A stretch of 64,000 nucleotides of DNA. It comes from Oceanospirillaceae bacterium. GTDB lineage: Bacteria; Pseudomonadota; Gammaproteobacteria; Pseudomonadales; Balneatricaceae. Both the position numbers and the translations under genes were made by a program. Location of the stretch: the NCBI GenBank assembly GCA_013215375.1, contig JABSRB010000012.1:1-64000 (forward strand), given 5' to 3'. Shown piece by piece: positions 9,528-20,317 of this stretch. The notes below the pieces were generated by a model. The model made no database searches and was not told where the DNA came from. It saw only the letters and a list, made by a program, of their open reading frames with translations. The first letter of the stretch is position 1. Each line of letters starts with the position of its first letter.

Positions 9528-11138
9528 AAGTTTATCTGCAACCTCTTTGTCTTCTATGCCCTCAGCTATCACCACAATGTCTAGTGCTTTACCAATGGCT
9601 ATAATCGCTTTACATATCGCCAGCTCTTTATTCTCATCCAGTACATGCTGCACAATTGACTTGTCAATTTTAATGATTTGCATCGGGAAAGTACGTAAAT
9701 AAGAAATGGAGGAGTGGCCAGTACCAAAATCATCAATCGAGAATTCACAGCCTAATGCGACTAGTTTCTCTAGTAATTCAATCGTTTTGGGGTGGCTTTC
9801 TAGTAAATTACGCTCAGTGATCTCAAAGGTTAATTTATTAATAAGCTGGGGATACAAAGTCAATTTTGTGATTACATGTTCACTGAAATTTGAATTATTG
9901 AATTGTTTTGCAGAGACATTGATGGCGAATCTTCCCTCAAACTGGCGTTGCTGTTGCCACTGCATCAATTGCTCACAAGCAGTATCAAAAACCCAGATTC
10001 CCAATTGTAATATTAGTGGCCCTTGTTCTGCGATTGCGATCACCTCTTCAGTATCATAAAACACGCCCTTTTCGTTCTTCCACCGCAACAGCGCTTCGTA
10101 AGATATGATTTTTTGGGTCTGCAAATCTAAAATAGGTTGGTAATATAACATCAGGCTTCCATCCTCGATTGCACTGGCGAGCTTGACCTCTATGCTATGT
10201 CGATACTTGGCTTGCTGATGTAAGTCTTGATTATAGAAACTATAGGTATTTTTACCTTTATTTTTTGCTTGGTACATCGCTCTATCACTGTGTTCAATGA
10301 GCTCTCTGGAATCTGATGCATCGTTGGGAAATATAGCAATACCCGCACTTATAGTGGCATTTATATCATGTCCTAACACTTGGATTGGTCTTACAAAAAC
10401 CTGCATAATAGCTTCAATTAACTTCAAAAAATGCCTACTGTCATCGACCTCTTTAAGCACGATGGAAAACTCATCTCCTCCAGTTCGCGCTACGATGTCA
10501 GAGCTGCGTAGCTTGTGTTTCAATCTTCTTGATATTTTTGTTAACAATAAATCACCCGCTGGATGACCATAGTTGTCATTAATATGTTTAAAGTCATCTA
10601 AATCTATTGTCACTAACGCTAATTTTCGGTGTGATCTTTTACTTTGCTCGATAGACTTGTTTAATAATTCATTAAAAATACTACGATTATATAATCCTGT
10701 CAGGCCATCAAAATGCGCTAATCTGGCTAGTTTTTCCTCCAAAACTTTACTTTTTATAATATAGCGAATAGTGCGCTCTAAAAGCAGCGGGCTAAGCTGG
10801 CTTTTTATCAAATAATCATCGGCACCATTATCCATCGCTTTTAAATCGGTGAGCCTATCATCTACCCCTGAAAGCATAATGATAAGTGGCGATATTTCGT
10901 GTTTTTGTTTGATTCTAACAATTAAATCTAAGCCGAGTTCTGCACCGAGTCGATTATCGATAAAATACATTTGGTGATTCTTATGGGTAATGTATTCGAT
11001 GGCACTTTTGGTATCTACGGCCCAATCGATTACTCCAATTTCCCCGAGGCTATCTTCTAACAGCTCTTGAAGCAGTACAAAATCATCCTCGTCATCTTCG
11101 ACAATAAGAATAGACATACAAGAATAATTATTGGTCAT
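9459..11138 (-). CDS. REC-GGDEF-EAL protein (c-di-GMP cyclase/phosphodiesterase)
   Basis: REC (ILIVEDDEDDFVLLQ...MYFIDNRLG), I-site RSSD then GGDEF (RSSDIVARTGGDEF), EAL (SYEALLRW, FEITERN, IDDFGTGHSS, IKIDKSIV, AEGIE). Confidence 0.95.
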   Translation of the reverse strand: MTNNYSCMSILIVEDDEDDFVLLQELLEDSLGEIGVIDWAVDTKSAIEYITHKNHQMYFIDNRLGAELGLDLIVRIKQKHEISPLIIMLSGVDDRLTDLKAMDNGADDYLIKSQLSPLLLERTIRYIIKSKVLEEKLARLAHFDGLTGLYNRSIFNELLNKSIEQSKRSHRKLALVTIDLDDFKHINDNYGHPAGDLLLTKISRRLKHKLRSSDIVARTGGDEFSIVLKEVDDSRHFLKLIEAIMQVFVRPIQVLGHDINATISAGIAIFPNDASDSRELIEHSDRAMYQAKNKGKNTYSFYNQDLHQQAKYRHSIEVKLASAIEDGSLMLYYQPILDLQTQKIISYEALLRWKNEKGVFYDTEEVIAIAEQGPLILQLGIWVFDTACEQLMQWQQQRQFEGRFAINVSAKQFNNSNFSEHVITKLTLYPQLINKLTFEITERNLLESHPKTIELLEKLVALGCEFSIDDFGTGHSSISYLRTFPMQIIKIDKSIVQHVLDENKELAICKAIIAIGKALDIVVIAEGIEDKEVADKLLKLHCPQAQGYYYSRPMAQDQL

Positions 11139-11155
11139 GTCAGAATCATCATCAG

Positions 11156-11605
11156 TTATTTATCAGTATTGGGAAGTGACACAATATGAAACCAATAACT
11201 GGCCATAGACTTCACCAAATTAACTAAAGTATCAAAAGATACCGGTTTGATAACAAATGAATTAACCCCCATATCATAAGATTTTGCGATGTCTTCCTCC
11301 GCTTTTGAGGTAGTGAGTATTACCACCGGTATTGACTTGAAAACAGGATCTTTTTTTAGCTCTATTAATACTTCCCGGCCATCCATTATCGGCATGTTTA
11401 AGTCTAGCAAGATCAAGCCTGGTAAAGGTTGATCTTTTAAATGGCTAAACTCTCCCTCGCGTCTGAGATATTGCAATAACTCAAGACCATTGTTGGAAAA
11501 GTCTATTGGATTTGCCAACTTTGCCTCCTGCAATGCATCTGATACTAATAATTGATCATCAGGATCATCATCACACATGTGAATGGACACTAAATTATCT
11601 GACAT
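11156..11605 (-). CDS. Single-domain response regulator, Rcp1-like
   Basis: 149 aa REC only: MCDDDPDDQLL...LILLDLNMPIMDGREVLIELK...VVILTTSKAEEDI...FVIKPVSF. Confidence 0.93.
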   Translation of the reverse strand: MSDNLVSIHMCDDDPDDQLLVSDALQEAKLANPIDFSNNGLELLQYLRREGEFSHLKDQPLPGLILLDLNMPIMDGREVLIELKKDPVFKSIPVVILTTSKAEEDIAKSYDMGVNSFVIKPVSFDTLVNLVKSMASYWFHIVSLPNTDK

Positions 11606-13289
11606 CTTCGCTCTCCATTTTTTCTAACCACAAGATAAAGCAACTGCCTTTGCCAGGCTCTGACACTACAGTGATGCTACCGTTGTGTTTCTCGATGATT
11701 TTTTTACATATAGCTAAACCAATCCCTGTTCCTTCATATTGACTGCGTCCATGTAATCTTTGAAAAACTTCAAATATCTTATTTTTATAGATCAAATCAA
11801 AACCAATACCGTTATCTTGTACTGATATTTTCCAATACGCTTTGTTGTTTTGTATCGCTTCTTCACTGCTAATAGTGATGACAGGCAATACCCCTTCTTG
11901 AGAAAATTTAAGTGAATTGTTGATTAAATTTAAAAACACTTGATATAACTTTTTGCTCTCGCCCAAAACTTGAGGCAAAAGTTTTACCTCTATCTTAGCC
12001 TTTTTGTCTGCAATCAATAACTGTAAGTCGTCTTGTACTTGTGTAACAACAGCGTTTAAATCAGTCTTTTTCAATGTATATTCCTGATAACCCAGCTTAG
12101 AAAATAATAATAAGTCATCGATTAGTCCGCGCATCCTCGTTGAAGATTTTTGCATTCTCGAAATGTAATCTAGCGCTTTTGCGTTGGTGTTTTTATCCAG
12201 ATTAGAGTTTAATCTATCACCAAATGCCTGTATTTTTCGCAGCGGTTCCTGTAAATCATGAGAAGCTATATAGGCAAATTTTTCCAATTCACTGTTTGAT
12301 AGACTTAATTTTTGGTTTAATTTTCGCATTTCACGCGTTCTTATATTTAGCTTGTCATGAGCTTTGATGAGTAATTCGTGATGTTTTTCCTGTCTTTTAT
12401 AAGTGAGTATATAATCCAGGACTAAGCCACTAAGGGGTATGACGTAGGCAATAATTTTTAACACATGCGCGACATTAAAATCACTGTCAAACAGACGTTT
12501 AGAGCCAAAGGCCATGTGCATTTCCACAGCAACCTCAGGCAGCGCGCTCAGTAATAATGCCGCGGCAAATATACTGGGATGTTTTTTTAAAAACATTGGA
12601 TAGATGAAAAGCCCTGCAATGATGAACAAAATTAGCGGCACAATATCATAGGGCCTGCGTATCAGTGCATCTGGGAATTGCGTTTGCGGTAAATGCTCGG
12701 TAGTGGCAGAGAGATAAATCAATAGATAACCTACTGCTGAAAATGCCAAGCTAGTCATCACTATAAACAACATGCCCTTACTAGCCTTCACTTGCTCTCT
12801 ACGCAGGAATATGCCAACTCCAATGATCATTATCAGCGCATTAAACACTCTAGATAATGCCCAAGTAAAAGGGATTAAATCAGTGTTGGCTGCGACAGCA
12901 GAGACCAATCTAGTCGCTGCTAATGTATGGAAAGCATCCATGGCGCCCGCACAAAAAAGCGCGACGCCAATGACAGGTGTGGTGATATCTTTAGTGATTG
13001 AATAATGACAAAAGCTTAATAACACCACAAAAATAGCGGCACAAAAAGCAGTCCATTCTAGTAACGCGTGAGTAAACCCTCCCGCCAACTGATAAAACAT
13101 TTGATCGACACTGAGCGGTGCATCCGATAAGACAATAGGTGCTAGTGCATTACCAAAATCTACTCCAAGCATTTGCAGTAAAAAAGGTACAATACACAGT
13201 GCAATAGTTGAATATATTATAACTTTAGGAAGTTTGAATTCTTGTTTGGTTGAGAAATAGCTCACTATCCTCATATATAAAGTCCTCAC
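11595..13289 (-). CDS. Membrane sensor histidine kinase (MASE3-like N-terminal membrane domain)
   Basis: ~8 hydrophobic segments with CAGAMDAFHTLAAT; H-box FAYIASHDLQEPLRKIQAFGDRL; ATPase motifs NLINNSLKFS, DNGIGFD, GTGIGLAICKKI. Overlaps the downstream REC gene start. Confidence 0.93.
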   Translation of the reverse strand: MRTLYMRIVSYFSTKQEFKLPKVIIYSTIALCIVPFLLQMLGVDFGNALAPIVLSDAPLSVDQMFYQLAGGFTHALLEWTAFCAAIFVVLLSFCHYSITKDITTPVIGVALFCAGAMDAFHTLAATRLVSAVAANTDLIPFTWALSRVFNALIMIIGVGIFLRREQVKASKGMLFIVMTSLAFSAVGYLLIYLSATTEHLPQTQFPDALIRRPYDIVPLILFIIAGLFIYPMFLKKHPSIFAAALLLSALPEVAVEMHMAFGSKRLFDSDFNVAHVLKIIAYVIPLSGLVLDYILTYKRQEKHHELLIKAHDKLNIRTREMRKLNQKLSLSNSELEKFAYIASHDLQEPLRKIQAFGDRLNSNLDKNTNAKALDYISRMQKSSTRMRGLIDDLLLFSKLGYQEYTLKKTDLNAVVTQVQDDLQLLIADKKAKIEVKLLPQVLGESKKLYQVFLNLINNSLKFSQEGVLPVITISSEEAIQNNKAYWKISVQDNGIGFDLIYKNKIFEVFQRLHGRSQYEGTGIGLAICKKIIEKHNGSITVVSEPGKGSCFILWLEKMESEDVR

Positions 13290-13842
13290 GATCCATGTTG
13301 CGATCTGATCAGACTAAAAAAATATCATTTATCGTGCTACAGCTTTGATATTACAACTTTTAATTTATGCTCTGTTCAGCTTTCGCGTCCTTTATTTAAA
13401 TGATTGTAGCAGTAATTATTGGTATAGAAAAGTTAATAAACTGACACAAATAATTGAAATAATCATTTATCTTTGTTTAAAACAATCAATCTATCAACAA
13501 CTACTTTTAAAATCCATAAAAAAACAGAAGGGCTATAAAATTAAAATAGTCATATTTCCAATCTATTCGCCTTATTTAAAGTTATATTTAATAACAGCTA
13601 CTGTCGTATATAGAATACATTTTTAATAAATATTAAAAATAGCCCTACATTGTTAAATTTAAGCTTATATCACCAAGGTATTAAAATAATTGTTACGATT
13701 TAAATCTGTTTTATTGCGAATAAATGAATCTTATCTGCTCAATACTTTAAACATATAACCAGTCAGAAATATATTAAGCTGCTAACTCGTATTTAGGCAA
13801 TTTACTTCTTAGTCAAAAAAAACCTATGCTGTAAGACAATTA

Positions 13843-15471
13843 TCATGCCCGGCTATAATGTTGGTTATCCAGAATAAACTCAGCACAACGGTAACCAAGC
13901 ATCATCGCTACTGCATTGGTGTTGCCTGCATTGATATTAGGCACGGCAGACATATCACAGACTCTGAGTCCAGCCACAGACCTTACTTGCATGTTTTTAT
14001 TCAAAACAGCCATCACATCTTCATCTGTGCCCATCCGACAAGTGCCCGCAGGATGGTAGTTAGTTTTAACCGTTTTAAGGCAATGCTCGGTTAGCGTTTC
14101 ATCACTGATGTCATTTATATTTGGTAATACTATTTGTTTAATGTGCTGTTTGAGTGGCTCGCTTGAAAATGCGTGAATAAAGAAACGTTGTCCTGCAACC
14201 ATTTCCTGTAAATCATCTTCATCTTGCAGCAAATTGGGGCACACTAACGGCATATCATTGGCATTGGCCGATGTCAGTCGTACATAACCTCGAGATTTTG
14301 GTTTAACTACGACGGTGGTAATGGTCATACCGTTAGTGTCTTCTACTAAATGTTTTGATCCTTGCTCTAAATAAATGGCGGGAATGCAAAAAGCTTGAAT
14401 GGTTGGAGCTTCTTGTGTGTTGTGCGGGTTTATAAATGCACCCGCTTCAACACCAGCTGAAACAATGGGACCTGTACCAAATAACAAAAACTGTAATCCG
14501 TTGCGCCACATTCGCCATCCTTCTCCCTGCTGGTAATAACCAAAACCGAGCTTGGCAGTGGCGATAATAGGCACTTCCGGATGGTCTATTAAATTCTCAC
14601 CAACGCCTGGTAAATCAACCTTGCATTCAATCCCATGACTGGTTAAATGCTGTTTGTTTCCAAGCCCAGATAACATCAGTAATTGTGGGGTTATCAAAGC
14701 ACCCGCTGCAACAATTACTTCTTCACCACAACATACTTGGATGTTTTCGCCGCACTCATTTATATACAAAACCCCTGTGGCAGTACTGTCTTCAATGATT
14801 ATTTTTTGCACTTTAGCTTTTAAAATCACCGTTAATTGTCTGTTGTGTTTAAGCGGTTCTAAATACGCTGTCGCGGTGCTACTGCGTTTACCATCGCGGT
14901 TAGTAAACTGATAAAAGCCCACTCCTGTTTGGCTCTGTCCGTTAAAATCATGGTTAAACGGTACTCCTAACTGCTGCATGCTTTGCACAAAACAACGCGA
15001 CGCATCATTGATATGTTTTGGGTCTGAGACCAAAACCGGACCATTAATCCCATGATATTGATCGGCTAAGCGATTATTGCCTTCCATTGCTTTGAAACAA
15101 GGTAATACATCATCCCAACTCCAATTGGCATCAGCACCGATCATTTCATTCCATTCATCATAATCAGCTTTGCGCCCACGCATGTAAACTTGAGCATTGA
15201 CAGAAGATCCCCCACCCAACACATTACCTTGGGGAATACTCAATGATCTACCTGCTAGGTGAGGCTGGGGCAGGCAATGGTGATAGTGCATATATTTACT
15301 GCCCTGGATCATTTTAAAGATGCCTGCTGGCATACTAACTAGCGGGTGTTTGTGAGAGTGACCCGCCTCCAGCAACAAGACACTTTTATCTCCATCGGCC
15401 ACTAATTTTGCCGCCACTACGGCGCCTGCTGACCCGCCTCCCACTACTATATAATCATAGATTTTTGACAT
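13843..15471 (-). CDS. GMC-family oxidoreductase (choline dehydrogenase-like)
   Basis: FAD motif YIVVGGGSAGAVVAAKL, GMC signatures GNVLGGGSSVNAQVYMRG and AAGALITPQLLMLSGLG, C-terminal NYHPAGTCRMG, NAGNTNAVAMMLG. Confidence 0.95.
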   Translation of the reverse strand: MSKIYDYIVVGGGSAGAVVAAKLVADGDKSVLLLEAGHSHKHPLVSMPAGIFKMIQGSKYMHYHHCLPQPHLAGRSLSIPQGNVLGGGSSVNAQVYMRGRKADYDEWNEMIGADANWSWDDVLPCFKAMEGNNRLADQYHGINGPVLVSDPKHINDASRCFVQSMQQLGVPFNHDFNGQSQTGVGFYQFTNRDGKRSSTATAYLEPLKHNRQLTVILKAKVQKIIIEDSTATGVLYINECGENIQVCCGEEVIVAAGALITPQLLMLSGLGNKQHLTSHGIECKVDLPGVGENLIDHPEVPIIATAKLGFGYYQQGEGWRMWRNGLQFLLFGTGPIVSAGVEAGAFINPHNTQEAPTIQAFCIPAIYLEQGSKHLVEDTNGMTITTVVVKPKSRGYVRLTSANANDMPLVCPNLLQDEDDLQEMVAGQRFFIHAFSSEPLKQHIKQIVLPNINDISDETLTEHCLKTVKTNYHPAGTCRMGTDEDVMAVLNKNMQVRSVAGLRVCDMSAVPNINAGNTNAVAMMLGYRCAEFILDNQHYSRA

Positions 15472-15481
15472 CTCACTTCCC

Positions 15482-16489
15482 TCAGCTTTTTAACATTGTC
15501 TGGCGGTTAATAATTTTGGCTTGAATCACCACCACTACCAATAAAAAGCCTCCGCGAATCACTGATTGCCAATAAGCGCTAAAACTGATACTTCCCAGGC
15601 CATTTTCAAAGTTTAGAATGTTAAATATGAGTCCCAGCAATATGGCTCCCAATAATGTCGCCGTCATTGAACCGACACCACCGGTGAGCAAGGTTCCGCC
15701 TACCACCACGGCTGCAATGGCTGAAAGCTCCCAGCCCATTCCTTCCAGAGGTTGTCCCGCTCCGTATCCTGAAGCCAACATCACGCCGGCAACGCCCGCG
15801 AGTGCACCACTGATGATATACACGGAAAATAGCGTTCTATCGACTTGTAAACCCATTAGTTTTGACGCATCTTCGTTACCTCCAACGGAGAGTAAATGGC
15901 GACCGAAGGAGAATTTTTCTAATAACACCCAACAGATGGCAAATATCACCAACATAGTCACTATTGGCCAAGGTAAAAAATCAAACGCTTTACCCAGACC
16001 AAACTGGGTGAAGTTGCTCTCCCAGGAGACTGGCACACTTTGATTGTCAGATATCACCAATGCCAGGCCACGGGCGCCTAACATCATCGCCAGTGTGGCG
16101 ATAAAAGGCACAATCTTCAGTTTGGTAATGACAAAGGCGTTAATGGCTCCGGCGCCAACACCTACTAATATCCCTACAGGTAGTGCTACTTCAATGCCCA
16201 AGTGACTGACAGAAGCCACCACCACACTGGAAAGCGCCACCACTGAGCCCACCGATAAATCGATGCCTCCCGTCATAATCACAAAGCACATCCCTAGGCC
16301 TATCAACACAAACATCGAGTTGTAAGACAAAAAGGTCATGATGTTGTATTCACTTAAGAAGGCGTCGTAGCGTAGACCTGCAAAAATCAGCATCAATATA
16401 AGTGCAATCCACACGCCTTCCGTGCGTACCGATGCACTATTGTGCCGCGACATCCCAGGGATGGCGGCGAGCATATTAGATAAATTCAT
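15482..16489 (-). CDS. Sugar ABC transporter permease (RbsC/YjfF-like)
   Basis: GLGMCFVIMTGGIDLSVGSVVALSS, LSVGGNEDASKLMGLQVDR, AAVVVGGTLLTGGVGSM. Confidence 0.93.
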   Translation of the reverse strand: MNLSNMLAAIPGMSRHNSASVRTEGVWIALILMLIFAGLRYDAFLSEYNIMTFLSYNSMFVLIGLGMCFVIMTGGIDLSVGSVVALSSVVVASVSHLGIEVALPVGILVGVGAGAINAFVITKLKIVPFIATLAMMLGARGLALVISDNQSVPVSWESNFTQFGLGKAFDFLPWPIVTMLVIFAICWVLLEKFSFGRHLLSVGGNEDASKLMGLQVDRTLFSVYIISGALAGVAGVMLASGYGAGQPLEGMGWELSAIAAVVVGGTLLTGGVGSMTATLLGAILLGLIFNILNFENGLGSISFSAYWQSVIRGGFLLVVVVIQAKIINRQTMLKS

Positions 16490-17496
16490 TATTTAGCCCC
16501 TTTCATTTGCTGCATATACACAGCGGCAATGATAATGATGGCTTTGGCAATCATCGCCACGGCATCGTGAACGCCATTAGCCAGTAAGGTATAGCCGACT
16601 AATTGAATAATGCAGGCGCCTAGTAAAGCACCCAGAATGGGCGCTTTCCCCCCGGTTAATAACACCCCTCCGACAATCGCCGCCGCTATTGCATCTAGTT
16701 CCATTAACTGCCCGGTTTGATTGGCATCGGATGCGGAGTTGATGGCTGTAGTGATAATGCCGGCAACACCTGCTAAAGCGCCGCAGATCATATAAGTGAT
16801 CATTTTAATCTTTGCGGTAGGCACCCCCGCTAACTTTGCCGCTTGTTCATTGCCACCGACCGCCAATAAAAAACGACCGTAAATAGAACGCCTCAGCACC
16901 CATGCCATACTCAGCGCAATGACAATAGTAATGATGGCTTGAAATGGCACTCCAAAAATACGACCTGTGCCGATAAACTCAAAACTGGCGTGGTCAAATG
17001 TCTGTAACTCGCCATTAGTCAGTACTTGGGCAATGCCCCTGCCGGATATAAACAGTATCAAGGTCGCAATAATCGGTTGTATGTTGTACCTGCTAATAAG
17101 AAAACCATTAAATAAACCACCCATTGCCGCAGCTAAAATGGCGACGAGAATAGCTAGCGTTAGTCCTAAAACTGGCGACATCAACGCAAAATCTGAGAGA
17201 AATATAAGCGGTGCAATGGTCCCCGCTAACGCCATTAATGCACCTACCGATAAGTCGATGCCACCCGAGGCAATCACTAATGTCATGCCAATGGCGACAA
17301 TAGCCACAGTGGCCACTTGTGTCAGGTTGACGTACAAGGTTTGAATCTGTAAAAAATTGGGGGTAATTAAGATATTAACTAAGATTAAAAACAAGAAAGC
17401 TAACAGTGTCCCATGTTGTTTAAGTTTCTCTATTATCATATTGTTTTTAATGGCTATGTTGGAATTTTGTTGGTCCTTTAAGGCTAGATTGTTCAT
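16489..17496 (-). CDS. Sugar ABC transporter permease (RbsC/YtfT-like)
   Basis: AIGMTLVIASGGIDLSVGALMALAG, LAVGGNEQAAKLAGVPT, AAAIVGGVLLTGGKAPILG. Confidence 0.93.
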   Translation of the reverse strand: MNNLALKDQQNSNIAIKNNMIIEKLKQHGTLLAFLFLILVNILITPNFLQIQTLYVNLTQVATVAIVAIGMTLVIASGGIDLSVGALMALAGTIAPLIFLSDFALMSPVLGLTLAILVAILAAAMGGLFNGFLISRYNIQPIIATLILFISGRGIAQVLTNGELQTFDHASFEFIGTGRIFGVPFQAIITIVIALSMAWVLRRSIYGRFLLAVGGNEQAAKLAGVPTAKIKMITYMICGALAGVAGIITTAINSASDANQTGQLMELDAIAAAIVGGVLLTGGKAPILGALLGACIIQLVGYTLLANGVHDAVAMIAKAIIIIAAVYMQQMKGAK

Positions 17497-19085
17497 GCTG
17501 CACTCCCCTTTGTGAGGCTTGATCGAGGTGCTTCGTGTGCCACTGCTTGCACAATCGCGTTCTCGGATAAATTTTCGCTGGTTATCTCGCTGACGCTCTT
17601 TCCCGCTTGAATCACAATTACCCGGTCGGCGCCATCGACAAGCTCTTCAAATTCAGAGGAGATCATCAACACCGTCATGCCCTTTTTCGCCAGGGATTTA
17701 ATTAAGTTTTGAATTTCTGCTTTGGCACCCACGTCGATACCCCGAGTAGGCTCATCGAGCATCAATATCCTAGGTTCAGTTGCCAGCCATCTCGCCAATA
17801 ATACTTTTTGTTGGTTTCCCCCCGAGAGCTGTGAAATGGGTTGCTCCATACTGCTGGCCTTAATGCCTAAACTGCGCATAAAACTAGTCACTATTTCACG
17901 TTCTTTGGTTTCATTGATCAGACCATTTTTTGCTATTTTTGGCATTAATGCTAAGGTTAAGTTCTCGCGTACTGAAAGCTGTGGGATGATGCCATCTTCC
18001 TTGCGATCCTCTGAGCAAAAGCCAATTTTGCTATTGATTGCATCTATCGGCTGATCATAACTAACTTGTTGGTTATCAACACAAATTTTACCTTTAACCC
18101 GTTCTTTATCTAGCCCAAAAATGGCTCTAGCCACCTCTGATCGACCCGCGCCTAATAAACCGGCTAAACCAAGAATCTCACCACGGTGTAACTTGAAACT
18201 AACATCACAAAGCACACCTGCCCCCGCTAAGTTTTCAACTTCTAGTAACACCTCTGAGAAAGGTTGTTGTGCCGCGTTTTGTGAAGTTTGGTCTGAAAAA
18301 TCAGCAATATCGCGACCGAGCATAGCGGCGACCATTTGTAATTTACTAATGTCTTTAATGGCGTGTTGCGCCACGGTGTGACCATCGCGCATGATCGTCA
18401 CTTGATCGCATATTTGAAATAATTCATCTAAATGGTGGGAGACATACACAATAGCGACGCCAGATGCCTGCAATTCGCGGATGACTTTAAACAGCACTTC
18501 TTTTTCTTTATCATCCAGCGATGAGGTCGGCTCATCCATGATCACTACTTTGGCATTTAATGCCACTGCTCTGGCTATGGCCACCAACTGTTGGATGGCA
18601 ATATTATAATCTTGCAGCGGTTTTTCCACCGCCAGGTCTAGGCCAAAACGGGCCAGCATACTGCGTGCATGTGCGTGCGCCTTCTTCCAATTGACCATGC
18701 CAAAACGGGTCGGCTCGTATCCTAGACAGATGTTTTCGGTGATACTGCGATAGCCAATTAAATTCACTTCCTGAAAAATAGTACTGATACCCGCCACTTG
18801 CGCCTCGTGGGGAGAATTAAAGTCGGCCGGATTTCCCTGATATAAAATATCCCCTGAATCCAATTTGTGCGCACCGTTGAGTACTTTGATTAAGGTAGAT
18901 TTACCGGCACCGTTTTGGCCAATAATAGCGTGTACTTCACCGGGCATTAGGGTCAGTGACGCATCTGTTAGAGCGCTCACCCCGGAAAAAGCTTTGTTGA
19001 TATTACGCATCTGTAGAATGGGTTGTACTGAGTTATTGGCGGCTGTGTCCGCTTCTGACGCTGCAGTTTTTGTAGTTATAGTCAC
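17493..19085 (-). CDS. Sugar ABC transporter ATP-binding protein, two ATPase domains (YtfR/RbsA-like)
   Basis: Walker A GQNGAGKSTLIKVLNG, Walker B VVIMDEPTSSLD; second domain LSGGNQQKVLLARWLATEPRILMLDEPTRGIDVGAKAEI. Confidence 0.95.
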   Translation of the reverse strand: MTITTKTAASEADTAANNSVQPILQMRNINKAFSGVSALTDASLTLMPGEVHAIIGQNGAGKSTLIKVLNGAHKLDSGDILYQGNPADFNSPHEAQVAGISTIFQEVNLIGYRSITENICLGYEPTRFGMVNWKKAHAHARSMLARFGLDLAVEKPLQDYNIAIQQLVAIARAVALNAKVVIMDEPTSSLDDKEKEVLFKVIRELQASGVAIVYVSHHLDELFQICDQVTIMRDGHTVAQHAIKDISKLQMVAAMLGRDIADFSDQTSQNAAQQPFSEVLLEVENLAGAGVLCDVSFKLHRGEILGLAGLLGAGRSEVARAIFGLDKERVKGKICVDNQQVSYDQPIDAINSKIGFCSEDRKEDGIIPQLSVRENLTLALMPKIAKNGLINETKEREIVTSFMRSLGIKASSMEQPISQLSGGNQQKVLLARWLATEPRILMLDEPTRGIDVGAKAEIQNLIKSLAKKGMTVLMISSEFEELVDGADRVIVIQAGKSVSEITSENLSENAIVQAVAHEAPRSSLTKGSAA

Positions 19086-19354
19086 ATCTAGTCTCTCTTG
19101 TCGCTTAGTAGTCGCTGCGGGTCTTCATTTATCTCTCATTGCGCAGTCATGGGCATTGATTTAAAGATGCTGCTAAAACTCAGAGGATGAAAAAAGGGTT
19201 TGCCAGGTACTTGTCAGACTTGACCGATCTGCGATAAAAAATAGCTTAGTGTTTAGTCTGACAGAATCCCAGCAGCCCTTGGGACTTGAAATTGCTCATT
19301 TAAAAGGCATCAGCTCATCATTTACTGCGCAAATGATGAACTTAGAACTTAAAT

Positions 19355-20317
19355 TTAATAAGCTTCGTCGATATGCTTTGCAGCGTTTGAGATAGTGAAG
19401 ATACGGTCTGTGACTCTGACCCATGGCTCAATTTTCTCACCATTGGCATAACGCGTCATCGTTTCGCAAGCTAGCGGTCCAAAGAACGGGCTGGATTCAA
19501 TAGTGACGCCCATTTTTCCATCGATAATGGCCTGTAGAGCATCGCGAGTACCGTCAACTGAGACGATCAATACGTCTTTCCCCGGCACCTTGCCCGCCGC
19601 TTCCAACGCTTGAATAGCACCAATCGCCATCTCGTCATTGTGTGCATAGATAACGTCAACATCCGGGTGTGCCTGCAGTAATGTCTCTGTTACTTTACGG
19701 CCTTTATCGCGGGAGAAATCACCAGATTGAGAAGCCAAGATGGTCATGCCTGAGTGCTTGGCTATTTCATCGTCGAAGCCCTTGCGTCTATCGTTAGCGG
19801 GCGATGACCCAGTAGTGCCTTCAAGTTCAATGATCTTGCCTTTACCGTTGGCGTTTTTAATCAGCCACTGTGCGGCGAGTTGCCCTTGTTGGATAAAGTT
19901 TGAACCGAGGAAAGTCACGTAATCGCGACCTGCTTTAGCGACACTTGAGTCAACACTGCGATCAACTAACATCACTGGAATGCCCTGCGCCTTGGCACGT
20001 AAAACAGCTGGCAGCAAAGGTTTTTCCTCACGCGGTGGCAAGAAGATAATATCCACACCTTGAGCAATCATTGAATCCACATCCGCTACTTGTTTTGCGG
20101 CAGATCCCGCGGCATCGGTATAGACCAAATCCCAGTTACAGCTTTTAGCCGTTTCTTTAAAGCTGCGTGTTTCGGCAATGCGCCAGGGATTATTACTCTC
20201 GGTTTGCGCAAAACCAACCTTGTAGCGATCCTTTTTTGCCAGTGGTGGCAGCTCTGCAAATGCCATCGTGGACGCCAATGAAATGGCGCAGCCGAGCAGT
20301 AATGTATTTTTAATCAT
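19355..20317 (-). CDS. Periplasmic sugar-binding protein of ABC transporter (YtfQ-like)
   Basis: Signal peptide then YKVGFAQTESNNPWRIAETRSFKETAKS..., typical YtfQ/RbsB-type fold motifs. Confidence 0.93.
   Translation of the reverse strand: MIKNTLLLGCAISLASTMAFAELPPLAKKDRYKVGFAQTESNNPWRIAETRSFKETAKSCNWDLVYTDAAGSAAKQVADVDSMIAQGVDIIFLPPREEKPLLPAVLRAKAQGIPVMLVDRSVDSSVAKAGRDYVTFLGSNFIQQGQLAAQWLIKNANGKGKIIELEGTTGSSPANDRRKGFDDEIAKHSGMTILASQSGDFSRDKGRKVTETLLQAHPDVDVIYAHNDEMAIGAIQALEAAGKVPGKDVLIVSVDGTRDALQAIIDGKMGVTIESSPFFGPLACETMTRYANGEKIEPWVRVTDRIFTISNAAKHIDEAY

Noticed and set aside
13345-13626. 93-aa plus-strand ORF in the AT-rich gap before the GMC gene
   Set aside because: Composition is low-complexity AT-driven (many I/K/Y/L), no clear SD or family; treated as chance ORF.
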